Origin: Hydractinia echinata
Taxonomy: Eukaryota; Cnidaria; Hydrozoa; Anthoathecata; Hydractiniidae
Assembly (NCBI GenBank): GCA_030067915.1
Contig: JASGCC010000277.1
Location: forward strand, 186,001 to 250,000
Length of the DNA: 64,000 bases
Direction: 5' to 3'
A model generated the notes under the pieces. The model saw nothing but the letters and a program-made list of their open reading frames with translations. It was not told where the DNA came from and made no database searches. The translations under genes were made by a program, and so were the position numbers. Of the stretch, positions 43,132 to 53,168 are shown in pieces. Position 1 is the first letter of the stretch. Each line of letters starts with the position of its first letter.

Positions 43132-43892
43132 TTAAAATGTTAATGACAATTAATCATAGATAGCATTGTAAAGATCACAATAGCATCGTGGATCGTGTGC
43201 GTCGAGCATGATTCGCACTCACAATGTTAGGTGGCCTGATTCCAGTACTGTATCTTTATAACTAACCAATATAATCCCTATTTACTGAAAAATGTTTGTG
43301 TGTGGCACTAATATTAGACTGGAAAAGATGAATCATGTAAACAAGGAAGATTACTTACAATGGTTCTAGAAAACTTTCAGCTTCAAAAAATTTGTTGCAC
43401 ATGCACAGTGCCAGGGCTTTTTCTGCATTTTCGATACTTTCAGAAAGTGTTAAAGATCCCATGTCTTTGAAAGCCTTTTTGTTTTTATTTTCTAAAATAT
43501 TATGGAACTATGATTAATTGCATAGAAAATTAGTCACACAGATGCAATGAATAGAGCAAGGAAGTCAGCACACATATACTTTTGTAAGAATTGAAACATT
43601 TGAAATAAATGTTGCTAATGCTGTTGTTTTGTCATAGTAGCCATAGAATAATTATACAAGACTGGTGAAGCCTTTATTATACAGCATAAAGGCATAATTT
43701 ATTTAACAATGGTAGCAGAACACTGAAGACTTTACTGAAATCCAACAAAGAAACTGTTGGCAAGAATGAATGGCATACAAATCCACCATTAGAAACTGAA
43801 ATGCCTAGGAACAACATAACACTGAGCCTGACTTTACTACTTCTAACTCCTATCCACTACGAAAAGTGAATGCTTTAACGAATCTTGCCCCT
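43132..43892. other. Repeat remnant without gene
   Basis: 43190-43250 is related in reverse orientation to 32360-32420 and ends GGTGGCCTG, a possible transposon terminus. The rest is AT-rich and carries no recognisable feature. Confidence 0.4.
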
Positions 43893-44022
43893 TTTATATG
43901 CAGACCGAGAAAAAAAGGTATATAATTGGGACAGACTTGATGCAGAAGAATTTGAGTTTAGATCTAACAGTGTGGATCAGATTGGAAGGGGGTTATTAAT
44001 ATATACCCAGTCTAATCGCAAG
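43893..44022 (+). mobile_element. Diverged relic of the LINE 3' region
   Basis: GGGACAGACTTGATGCAGAAG, TTGAGTTTAGATCTAACA and GATTGGAAGGGGGTTATTAATATA align in order with 25925-26000 of the LINE, at clearly lower identity than the copy at 1-557. It is an older insertion. No GAT tail is left. Confidence 0.75.
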
Positions 44023-44148
44023 GTGTGGAAAGGCATTAACTCTATTATTTCTGTCAAGTCTGCAAACATTTCTCATCCTATCTCTCTTAATATAATAATA
44101 GTAATAATATCTCTGATCCTTGTGTGGCCTCTAATAGAGTGGCTGATA

Positions 44149-46373
44149 CACCGACGTATCCAGAGAGGTTTGCTACCGGTTTACCGGTATGGGATCCCAA
44201 ATTCTTATCCCAAAAAAAGAAAAAATGCAAAGAAAAAAAAAACTAGTAAATTAAGTAAATATAAGCTCTAAGTAGTATGTTTTTCTTCAGCAAATTTGTG
44301 ATCCTTCAAAACGATTAAACTGCTTGGATTTGACGTACATGCGATCACATTTGTAACATTTGAATGTTTTGAATTCATGAGCCTACCACCATCTTTACTC
44401 ACTCAGCCATTTCAAAATAAATCGAGTGAACAATAGCTTCAGCCTATGTTATAGACCCAACGCTACGTCTGTGAACGTTGGCTAGTGAACGGTTTCCCGT
44501 CGAAATCAATACAGCCCTGGGGGCAAGGTTGGTAATCACAATTTTATTGGTCGATATTTGTATGTTTTCAGTGTTCAAACACGTGTATAACATAACATTT
44601 GTTTCGCGATTGATAAAAACTTTTTCAATGAACATCTGTTTTTAAAAAACAATGTGAATTACAACATTCCCGCTGGAATACATTTCGAACGATATTTGTT
44701 CTATGATTGTTCTATTATGAAATTGACAACTTTCAAATGTTTTTATTAATTGCATTCTTTTTTATAGGAACACGCCGTAATCTGTATCTACACTATAACG
44801 AAGCTGAAAGAGTAGAATGGAACTGGCTAGAAGAACACGTGGTAACGTTTTGCTCGATATTGAAGATGATCTTGCTGATAAAATCGCTAATTTTAAAACT
44901 AGAGTTAAATATCCTTTTATGGATGAACTGTTTTTAGAACTCAACAGTGCAATGCAAATTACAGACAAAGAAATTTTAGCCTTCGACGTGTTCAATCCAA
45001 ACTGCACGAAAAATGATGAAGGTAAAAAAGGCTTGATTCGGGAGTTGGTTAATTTTTATGGAAATGAAAAATCTTCAACGTTTCAAGGTGAAGTTAACTC
45101 AGCGCTACCATTATTTAATGTCTCCGACCAAGTTGAGCAAACGTCTGATTATTTTTTAGAAGATTATGGTAAATCATTGAAAGACTTGGAGAAAAAATTC
45201 AACGACGAAGTGCTCGCTATGGTTAAAGAGGGGAAGCTGACAGCTGCCAATATTGATAAGTACAAATCCGAACACCCGATTTCACCTGACTTAATTTACA
45301 AAGATATGTTTGGTAATTATGAGCAGTATCTGGAGATTATGCAAATCTTTAAGTTATCCCTACTAATTCCACCCAGTACCTCTAATATTGAACGAGGATT
45401 CTCTGTACTTAACTTAGTTCACACAAAGCAAAGAAATAGACTGGCTGTTAAATCGCTCGATCGAATTCTCCGCATTGCTCTAGTTGGTCCTTATAAGTTA
45501 GATGATGATACCTACGAAGTACTTATTAACAACTATAGAGAAAAGCCACGTCGTATTGCACTATAGAGAACATAGTTATTCCTTATCAAAGCAGTTTTAA
45601 GCCTTTGTTAGTGTGAGAAAATAAAAATGTGATTGGTCTATTTTCTATTTGCGATTTTTATTTTCTATTTAGTGCACAATGTCCAAAATTGGTCAAATAA
45701 AAATTTTGCAGCTTCGTTCTTAGGGCTTCTTTCTTGACGTTTACGTCTCCTTTCTTTCCCAGTTAAACATTAAGAGAGAAAAGTCCTGGAAACAAGTTTG
45801 GCAAATTTAGCAGATTTAATAACACTTTATATTGACCACCATTTTGAGGCCTCATACACATGGTAAATGGTTAAAAACCTTTTCAAAACGCGTCCAAATT
45901 TTCTCTTTCCCTTCGCAAGTTTGCTGAACCCCTTACAGGTTTTATGAAACATGTGCAAGTTTTCTTTTTTCCCTTCGCGAGTTTAATAAACCATCACAAC
46001 AGTGAAGAAAAATATGGAATATGACTTTGAACAGGTTCTCAAATAAATCTACAACGAACAGACTTCGTGCCATTATATAAAAAACAGGAAACTAAACAGG
46101 TGGCCTATATATATTTATATTGTATATAAGTATTAATTCTGTGAAGAAAGTTTTAACAGATATTTATCAGCAACAAAGACTAAAAACGAAAAATATATAA
46201 AATTATGTAATAAAATGCAAGTAATAATTGTATTATACAAAATTTTGCTGTTTTGAGTGCCGCAAAGCCATTTTCTGGCGATCAGGGACCTCAAAACCCA
46301 AAAAGATACTAACCTAAGCAAAAGTCGGGTATAAGAAAACGGTAGTCCCAAAAAAACTCTGGATACGTCACTG
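44149..46373 (+). mobile_element. hAT transposon with 5-bp TSD, decayed
   Basis: Left end CACCGACGTATCCAGAG and right end complement CAGTGACGTATCCAGAG form the TIR (two differences at the outer edge). TGATA flanks it at 44144-44148 and 46374-46378. The interior encodes the C-terminal part of a hAT transposase. CAGTG..GTATCCAG termini are known from hAT elements. The 5-bp TSD fits a hAT5-type clade, not the usual 8-bp hATs. Confidence 0.82.
44817..45566 (+). pseudogene. hAT transposase, C-terminal half
   Basis: A 249-codon frame without internal stop, without the N-terminal zinc finger and first catalytic residues. The sequence starts with LARRTRGNVLLDIEDDL and ends with the hATC dimerisation motif: LLIPPSTSNIERGFSVLNLVHTKQRNRLAV (about residues 180-215), then LDRILRIAL. 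Related coding traces upstream (HYNEAERVEWNWLEEHV, 44780-44850) are in another frame. Full hAT transposases are about 600-700 residues, so over half is missing. Confidence 0.9.
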
Positions 46374-48039
46374 TGATACTAACAGCCTAGTTGACATGAT
46401 GCAACATGTCTCTGCTGCTTCTCGTGCTCTACCTTTTAGTAGAGTACCGGTAATCGGGGAGTTACAAATTCAGTAAGTTGGGGAGTTACGGAAAGGGAGT
46501 TGGGGAGTTAAGTCTCCCATTTTAATTTTTGTAAAATTCTCCGTCGCCGAAACAACGGAAAAATATCTCAAAAACGAAAAGCGCATCTCCGAATCTCCGT
46601 TTTTTTTCATAAATATTTAGTTGGTTTTAACTGACCGCTTTCGCAGGGGTTCGCTGTTATTTCAATGGTTTTTCAATCATTAAATTTCTTTGTTTTTCAT
46701 TGGGACAGCGGCGTCATTTCTCACTGGTCACTTTCACAAGGGTCCGCATTTCGTTTCTAATGATATTTTAAGATTCTATTTCTTTGTTTTCCACCCAAGC
46801 CTGAGTATTTGCTAATAGCTGATACGGTAAAATATTGACCTCAAGTTTTCGCCGGACATGTAACTCAGTGTACCGTAGAAATTTGTAACTCCCTAAGGGC
46901 CTTTTTATATGAGACCGGGAAAATGACCGAGATCTCGGATATTTGCGGAAGAACGCTGAAAATTGAAATCGTGTTTATATGGTGCATATTCATCTCGCCC
47001 CGGTTACAACGGGAAACTCGGTCAACCGAGATCCCGGGCAAGTGAGCCGGGATCCCGGTCACACGGGATCAATATTTGTCCATGTAAACAGAAAAACCTG
47101 GTGTGGCAAAGTACGGAAAAAGTTTATGTAACCTTAGAGGAGCAAATAATTATCACTATTACTGCATATCAATGGACATATTTGTTTTGGTATCATAGTG
47201 TATTTGTAATATAAAGACAATAAAACCATGAAACATGCTGAAAACACCAAGTTTCACTTAAATTATAATTGAGAATAATCTAAGATTAACTTTTAATCCT
47301 GTTTCAAGCGTGTGGAAGATTTTAATGAATAATATTTAAATTGGTCAGAAATGACGGAATACTGAAATTTTCAAAAAATTTGAGAAATAATTAATAGTGA
47401 TAACACAGTTGTTTCAAGCATCAACAGTATCGCTATCTTCTTTTTTCTGTCGATGGAAGCCATATTTGCTTACATATTCACTCCGCCACTTTTAATTTCA
47501 TCCTAATTTTTCTTCATATAAACCCGGGATGGAAAATGACAAATTTACATATAAACCCGAGTTGATATTAGTATGAAGCGGGAGGCGGGTCAATAATGCG
47601 TAGTCCAATTTCGTTTCAATTTATTGTGCGACCACCATTTCTAGAAATCGTGGTCCAAGACTTTTGCGACGGCGCTTTCTAGAAATAGTGGTCGAAAATC
47701 GCGACCCCTCTTTTAGAAAGCGGCATCCAAAAACGGCGGTGCTTCTTAGAATTAGGCGTCAGAATAATTTTTTCGGCCACGCGTTCTAGAAAGCAGCGCC
47801 CAGAGTTCTTTAGGACCACGCATTCTACAAAGCATCGGTGCAAATAGTGTCCGCCGACGCGTTCTAGAATGCGTCGGCGCTCAGAAATAATGTTTGTATC
47901 TTAAATTAGAAATGTCAATGTTGTTTTTAAATAGAATTTATGATAATGTTTCATAGAAGCTTAACAACACACCTGGAGATGGTCTAGAAATATGCGTTCA
48001 GCACATTAAAACAATTACGACGACTCTTCCTAGAAGAAG

Positions 48040-48435
48040 GCGTCCAACAAAAAAATCAACGAGGTTGCGCCGACTCTTTCTAGAAATAGGCGTCCAGAGA
48101 AAAATGAGCAAAGTTACGCCGACTCTTTTTAGGAAGAGGCGTCCAGACAAAATGAGCAAAGTTGCGCCGACTCTTTCTAGAATAAGGCGTCCAGAGAAAA
48201 ATGAGCAAAGTAACGCCGACTCTTTTTAGGAAGAGGCGTCCAGACAAAATGGGCAAAGTTGCGCCGACTCTTTCTAGAAATAGGCGTCCAGAGAAGAGTA
48301 AAGTTGCGCCGACTCTTTCAGGAAGAGGCGTCCAGACAAAATGAGTAAAGTTGCGCCGACTCTTTCTAGGAAGAGGCGTCCAGACAAAATGAGTAAAGTT
48401 GCGCCGACTCTTTCTAGGAAGAGGCGTCGATCCTG
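48040..48435. repeat. Tandem repeat, about 46-48 bp unit, in the left arm
   Basis: About eight units, each with GCCGACTCTTTCTAGGAAGAGGC-like sequence, CGTCCAGA and AAATGAGCAAAGTTGC. The mirror array is at about 51290-51600. Unit number differs between arms, so the arrays have changed since the element was formed. Confidence 0.85.
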
Positions 48436-48496
48436 CATAATTGCCCTGTAAATTTGCGCGGATGCTTTCTAGAATTTATTTCTAGACATTATTAGT

Positions 48497-48995
48497 TTGA
48501 GATACAGAGTCAATAATATGATTCAACTTATACTTACTTGCAACGAACTGTTTATTATGGACCAGAATTTTATAAAACTGTTACGTAAAGCAGAAGAATC
48601 GATAAAGGAAAATAAAAATTCCTTAAAGTCGCAATATCATGCACCTAAGCACGCCACTTTAAACCAAGGACAGCCACCTTATCTTCTCGCAAAATCTCAA
48701 CTTGAAATGTAAGATATAAAAAATGGCAAAAATGGTTTCATTAAGTGAGAGTACAATTTAGAGACGTCTTCGTCAATTTGGATTGTCCGTCAGTAATACA
48801 TACATACATATTGATGACAAAAAGCTGGATGAATCTGTTCAACAATTTGTGAAACGTTTCCCTAATTGTGGATATCGACGAATGGATGGCTTTCTTATGT
48901 CTAAAGAAATTCGTGTTACTGAAAAAAGAATTAGAGAATCCATGAGAAGAGTAGAAGAAGAGTATAATCATGTCAGCTCAAACTTATTTCACTAA
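48497..48995 (+). pseudogene. N-terminal part of an integrase-core-domain protein (decayed)
   Basis: 48557-48712 reads MDQNFIKLLRKAEESIKENK. After a stop and a frame change, TI.RRLRQFGLSV, DESVQQFVKRFPNCGYRRMDGFLMS and VTEKRIRESMRRVE follow. The second part matches the helix-turn-helix region preceding the rve/DDE core in a family of animal integrase-core-domain proteins (recalled). The DDE core itself is missing; traces after 48995 are short and unrecognisable. It is the only sign of which enzyme moved the long-inverted-repeat element. Confidence 0.6.
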
Positions 48996-50048
48996 CCAAT
49001 TAAACACATTACTTTAGATTCTGAGGCTAGTAAAGATAATATAGATAAAATATTTTTCTGTCCGAAGAGTCCAAAAGGTTTTTCAGGCCAAATATGTGAC
49101 ATCTATTAAATAAAATGTCATTCAGAGTCAACTGTTTCAACATTCTGGTTTATCATGCCAGTAGAAAATATCTCAAGTTGTGCATAAATAGTTTATTTAT
49201 TATATACATTAAATATATACAAAGCAATCATTTTGTGTTTCTTTATATAAATTGTATATTAGCACGCAATCTTGCGATAAAGCGAAGATTAGCTAGCTAG
49301 CTAGCTAGGTATAAACATCTTTGATTTTAACAATTTGATCTTGAGAAAGCCCACCAAAGTCTTAACTAAATATAAAAAAGAATTATTAAGTTACTTAGCT
49401 ACAGAACACAATGCAAAATGCAAAACTGTAGGATAAAAAATGGCTACTCTTTACAGAAAAATATAAAATAGGAGAAACAAGAATAAAAAAAAAACTATTA
49501 GCCATTGTTGAAGTTTTACAACCTATAAAACAATTTCTTAAAATCAAAGGTGCTCTATTAGCAAAAAAATAATATCAAAGTCCCTGCAAAATAAAGTAAT
49601 TTAGTGTTTTGTCCCTTACCTCGTGCACTGCCAAACTTTAGCTAGCTCCAAAATCGATTTTCTAGAAAAGAAAGAGAACTATAGCTAGCTACAGTTGATT
49701 TTATATATATAGAACACAGACAGAATAACAGAATACAGAATAGTTTGCTGCCAAAGAGGAAAAAATTAGGTAACTAGCTAGCTAGCTATGCACGTACACA
49801 TAATCTTCACACGCGAGATCATTGAAAGATTCTTTTTCATTTGCATTACCGTTAGTGGCGTCAGTGAGAATCCTTGCAGCTTCCTGCACTGCTGCTATAA
49901 GGTCTTTCTTTCCATCCAGCCATCAACTTGGCCAACCACGCTTCGTCCACACGTTGTTTTCCTAGAAATGTCTAATTTGCAGGACAAATTATTCAGGTTG
50001 GACGCCTCTTTCTAGAAAGCATCGGCGCAAATTTACGGGTCAAATATG
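48996..50048. other. Gene-less interior of the long-inverted-repeat element
   Basis: AT-rich with TAGC microsatellites at 49290-49308, about 49680-49690 and 49772-49788. Small frames show no known motif. 49988-50040 begins the right-arm repeats (GGACGCCTCTTTCTAGAAAG). Confidence 0.5.
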
Positions 50049-50154
50049 TGTTATGTCGCACATGCTCTATTCGGCATAATACACCAAGAACTTTATTGTA
50101 TTGACTCTGAGGCCTAGATTAGACGCCTCATTTTTGCCGCGCGAAACTTAATCA

Positions 50155-50994
50155 CACATTGCAGCCGATTTTTATGGTAATTTACCGACAGGTGAGAAAA
50201 TTCTAGTAATTACAGATTCATTTTCAAAGTTCCCGATTGTTGAAGTTATGAAATCTACGACGTTCAATATTGTATCTACCCGCCTTGATAATCTCTTTTC
50301 AATTTTTGGTTATCCCGAAATGATAAAAACGGATAATGGACCCCCTTGGGACAGTCATGAAATTGATCTATTTTTTAAATCACGTGGTATTGTACATGAC
50401 AGTTCAATTCCTTATTGGCCCAGAAGCAACGGGCAAGCTGAGCGTTTTATGCCAAACTTGAGCAAATTAATCCGTCACTCATTCGACGCTGGTACCGACT
50501 GGAAAGATACCTTACGATCAATGCTCCTGAATTACAGAAACTGCGTTCATCCAGCAACTAACGAAAAACCTTCAACATTATTTTTTGGTCGTGAAATCAA
50601 CACAGGAATACCGACAATGAACAACAAAACGTCACCACAGTACGACACCGTCAAACGTCACCACGATACTTACACTCACAAAGCAAAACAAACCGCTGAC
50701 AAACATTGCCGTCCTGCAATCCCAATCAAAGTTAACAGCCAAGTCTTCATAAGAAGGGGTGTAAGAAATAACAAATTCCAAACAACATATTTACCAGATA
50801 TGTACACAGTAGTTACAGTCAATGGTACCCAAATAACAGTTAAAAATAACAGAACAAATATCATTATCAAACGCCATATTTCATTTGCAAAACTTGTTTA
50901 TAACAAAACAAATGCAACAGATCAGAAATCCGACACAGTCAACGACGATAATATAACACGAAAACAATATCCACTGCGATCTAAGAAACAGTAA
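50155..50994 (+). pseudogene. Ty3/gypsy integrase, catalytic core to C-terminus
   Basis: Open frame entered without a start, directly after the deletion. Asp in HIAADFYG, Asp in IKTDNGPPW and Glu in SNGQAERF form the DDE triad. It continues with HPATNEKPSTLFFGREI (the conserved P..L.FGR box) and a Lys-rich C-terminus ending PLRSKKQ at 50994. No internal stop, so the deletion is recent or the copy was young. The N-terminal HHCC zinc finger is missing. Confidence 0.92.
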
Positions 50995-51019
50995 ACATTA
51001 ATCTAAAACGATGGGGAGA

Positions 51020-51163
51020 TGTTATGTCGCACATGCTCTATTCGGCATAATACACCAAGAACTTTATTGTATTGACTCTGACATATTTTATTTAGTTAAG
51101 ATTTACGTTATGTTAAGCAAGCACGTCTCTTTTCTTCTCTCTGCCAACCCACGCAACATAACA
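51020..51163 (+). repeat. gypsy 3' LTR
   Basis: 144 bp, TG...CA. The first 62 bases are the same as 50049-50110, the kept part of the 5' LTR. Confidence 0.9.
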
Positions 51164-51600
51164 ATATGCAGGATGGACGCCTCTTTCTAGAAAGCATCGG
51201 CGCAAATTTACGGGTCAAATATGCAGGTTGGACGCCTCTTTCTAGAAAGCATCGGCGCAAATTTACGGGTCAAATATGCAGGATGGACGCCTCTCTAGTA
51301 GAGAAAGAGTCGGCGCAACTTTGCTCATTTTGTCTGGACGCCTCTTCCTGAAAGAGTCGGCGCAACTTTACTCATTTTGTCTGGACGCCTCTTCCTAGAA
51401 AGAGTCGGCGCAACTTTGCTCATTTTGTCTGGACACGCCTCTTCCTAAAAAGAGTCGGCGTAACTTTGGTCTTCTCTGGACGCCTATTTCTAGAAAGAGT
51501 CGGCGCAACTTTGCTCATTTTGTCTGGACGCCTCTTCCTAAAAAGAGTCGGCGTAACTTTGCTCATTTTTCTCTGGACGCCTCGTTGATTTTTTTGTTGG
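51164..51600. repeat. Tandem repeats in the right arm (55-bp and 46-48-bp units)
   Basis: Two to three units of about 55 bp (ATGCAGGTTGGACGCCTC ... ACGGGTCAAAT), then about six units of 46-48 bp that mirror the left arm. The gypsy element sits inside the 55-bp type. Confidence 0.85.
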
Positions 51601-52413
51601 ACGCCTTCTTCTAGGAAGAGTCGTCGTAATTGTTTTAATGTGCTGAACGCATATTTCTAGACCATCTCCAGGTGTGTTGTTAAGCTTCTATGAAACATTA
51701 TCATAAATTCTATTTAAAAACAACATTGACATTTCTAATTTAAGATACAAACATTATTTCTGAGCGCCGACGCATTCTAGAACGCGTCGGCGGACACTAT
51801 TTGCACCGATGCTTTGTAGAATGCGTGGTCCTAAAGAACTCTGGGCGCTGCTTTCTAGAACGCGTGGCCGAAAAAATTATTCTGACGCCTAATTCTAAGA
51901 AGCACCGCCGTTTTTGGATGCCGCTTTCTAAAAGAGGGGTCGCGATTTTCGACCACTATTTCTAGAAAGCGCCGTCGCAAAAGTCTTGGACCACGATTTC
52001 TAGAAATGGTGGTCGCACAATAAATTGAAACGAAATTGGACTACGCATTATTGACCCGCCTCCCGCTTCAAATATTAGCCCGCTACCAGGAAACTCGATG
52101 GGCGAGTTTCCCGGTTCTCATATAAAAAGGTCCTAACTCCCCAACTCGCAACTTCCTAACTTCCCGGTTTTGTAACTCGAACATTTCCTAGACTCCTTTT
52201 AGTAGTACACTTGAAGCAGAAGTCGCTGGCGTCAGCGACGTAGACGAAGTCTAGAAGACTGAAAGATTATCAAAGGTATCAAAGGTAAGGTAAATCCTGT
52301 TTCCTTTTTTCTGTCTCCAACTGATCTTAATGAAGTGGCATCCTGCATCTTATGCCTTAACAATAAAAGCTAGCATAGCTAGCTAAGCTAATTATAACGG
52401 AACCAAATAGTTA

Positions 52414-53168
52414 GTGGCGCCGTAGATTAGTGGTTATAGCTCTCGTACTCTGTGCGGGAGACCGGGGTTCGATTCCTCTTGACGGCGATTCAACATGGGC
52501 GAGTGAATGTTACCATAGCCCCGGGTTAACCCAAGCCATGTGAGGGAAATTGGGGAGATGGCACACTGTGTGGGCCGTTGGATGTTGCCGGGAGTTGTCT
52601 AGTAGAGCGCGGGTCCTAATTGGGTCTGCGTAGCTCAAAATGAGCATTAAATACTCTAGGCCACCATCAAAAATATGTTATGTTCGCGTCCTCCGACCGA
52701 CTCACTTTTGGCAATAAAAACCCGAGTCGGTAAGTCGGAAAAAACCCGGAAAAAACTTTTTGATCCAAACGATATATATTTGAAAAAAAAAATTTGTGAG
52801 AACTAATTTTCCCAAAATTGACAAAAACTCGCGAAAATTAATTCCCGTAAAAATTAATATCTTTAGGGTACTCATGGCAAGTTTACAGACAGGGCGGCGA
52901 AAAAAGGGTCTGTCGAGTGGCGCTATACTGTTTTTTGGCCCTGGGAACGAATTTTGCCCCCATCTGAAAATCCCGGGAAAAAATACGCCCGACCGACCGA
53001 CCGACTCATTTTTGCGGGGTCTTCAGGACGCGAACATAACATATTTTTGATGGTGGCCCTAGGACTCTCCATCTAAGCCATGGCCCCTCCTGGAAATAAT
53101 AGACAGGGTATATCCCTCGATATTTGTGAGGCTAGCCATGTAAAATATGCACATCTATCTATCTATCT
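52414..53168 (+). mobile_element. tRNA-derived SINE, copy 2, split by a MITE
   Basis: Head GTGGCGCCGTAGATTAGTGG, B box GGTTCGATTCC, body about 95% identical to 23813-24170 (reverse), and an (ATCT)n tail at about 53155-53168. The head is tRNA-like but its anticodon arm does not fold into a normal tRNA, so it is not annotated as a tRNA gene. Confidence 0.9.
52659..53058. mobile_element. 400-bp MITE in the SINE, 3-bp TSD CTA
   Basis: TIR GGCCACCATCAAAAATATGT is perfect at both ends and continues toward TATGTTCGCGTCC. CTA flanks at 52656-52658 and 53059-53061. Comparison with the uninterrupted SINE at 23813-24170 proves the boundaries. GGCC termini with a 3-bp TSD fit PIF/Harbinger. Confidence 0.93.

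Larger units (their letters stand above)
50049..51163 (+). mobile_element. Ty3/gypsy LTR retrotransposon, internally deleted
   Basis: ATATG flanks at 50044-50048 and 51164-51168 form a 5-bp TSD. The left LTR is kept for only 62 bases (identical to the right one), then sequence jumps into integrase. The 3' LTR is 51020-51163 (144 bp, TGTTATGTCG ... CAACATAACA). A purine tract (GGGGAGA) precedes it. Gag, protease, RT and RNase H are all missing. Confidence 0.9.
47572..52071. mobile_element. Long-inverted-repeat transposon with TTTCTAGAAA-rich arms
   Basis: Arms of about 850 bp: 47574-48440 and, in reverse, 51170-52070. Both start TGAAGCGGGAGGCGGGTC. A direct repeat ATATTAG (47565-47571 and 52072-52078) is the likely TSD. 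The arms hold many TTTCTAGAAA hairpin words and tandem units of about 46-55 bp (GGCGTCCAGACAAAATGAGCA type). Between the arms lie a decayed integrase-like gene and a gypsy insertion. Confidence 0.85.
46897..52133. mobile_element. Harbinger-like element, TSD TAA, hosting a long-inverted-repeat element
   Basis: TIRs GGGCCTTTTTATATGAGACC (left) and the complement of GGACCTTTTTATATGAGAACC (right). TAA flanks at 46894-46896 and 52134-52136, fitting the TWA target of PIF/Harbinger. Its own sequence is 46897-47571 and 52072-52133. The left part has strong palindromes such as CGAGATCTCGG and CCGGGATCCCGG (46930-47070). No transposase was recognised. Confidence 0.85.
46442..52195. mobile_element. 9-bp-TSD element, copy 2, with nested insertions
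   Basis: Same termini as 38092-38614 and flanked by CTTTTAGTA at 46433-46441 and 52196-52204. The element's own sequence is 46442-46896 plus 52134-52195; everything between is a Harbinger-like insertion. Confidence 0.95.

Noticed and set aside
43885..44271. 128-codon frame as a host gene
   Set aside because: The first third is a LINE relic in a non-native frame and the rest runs into the hAT left end; a chance read-through.
46865..47214. Short frames over the palindrome cluster
   Set aside because: Composition follows the GATC palindromes of the Harbinger-like end; no protein motif.
52414..52490. tRNA gene candidate with A and B boxes
   Set aside because: The anticodon stem-loop does not fold properly and the same head occurs at 24170-24090 followed by the same body; it is a SINE head.
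52796..53050. 84-codon frame
   Set aside because: Lies wholly inside a 400-bp MITE with exact ends; chance frame.
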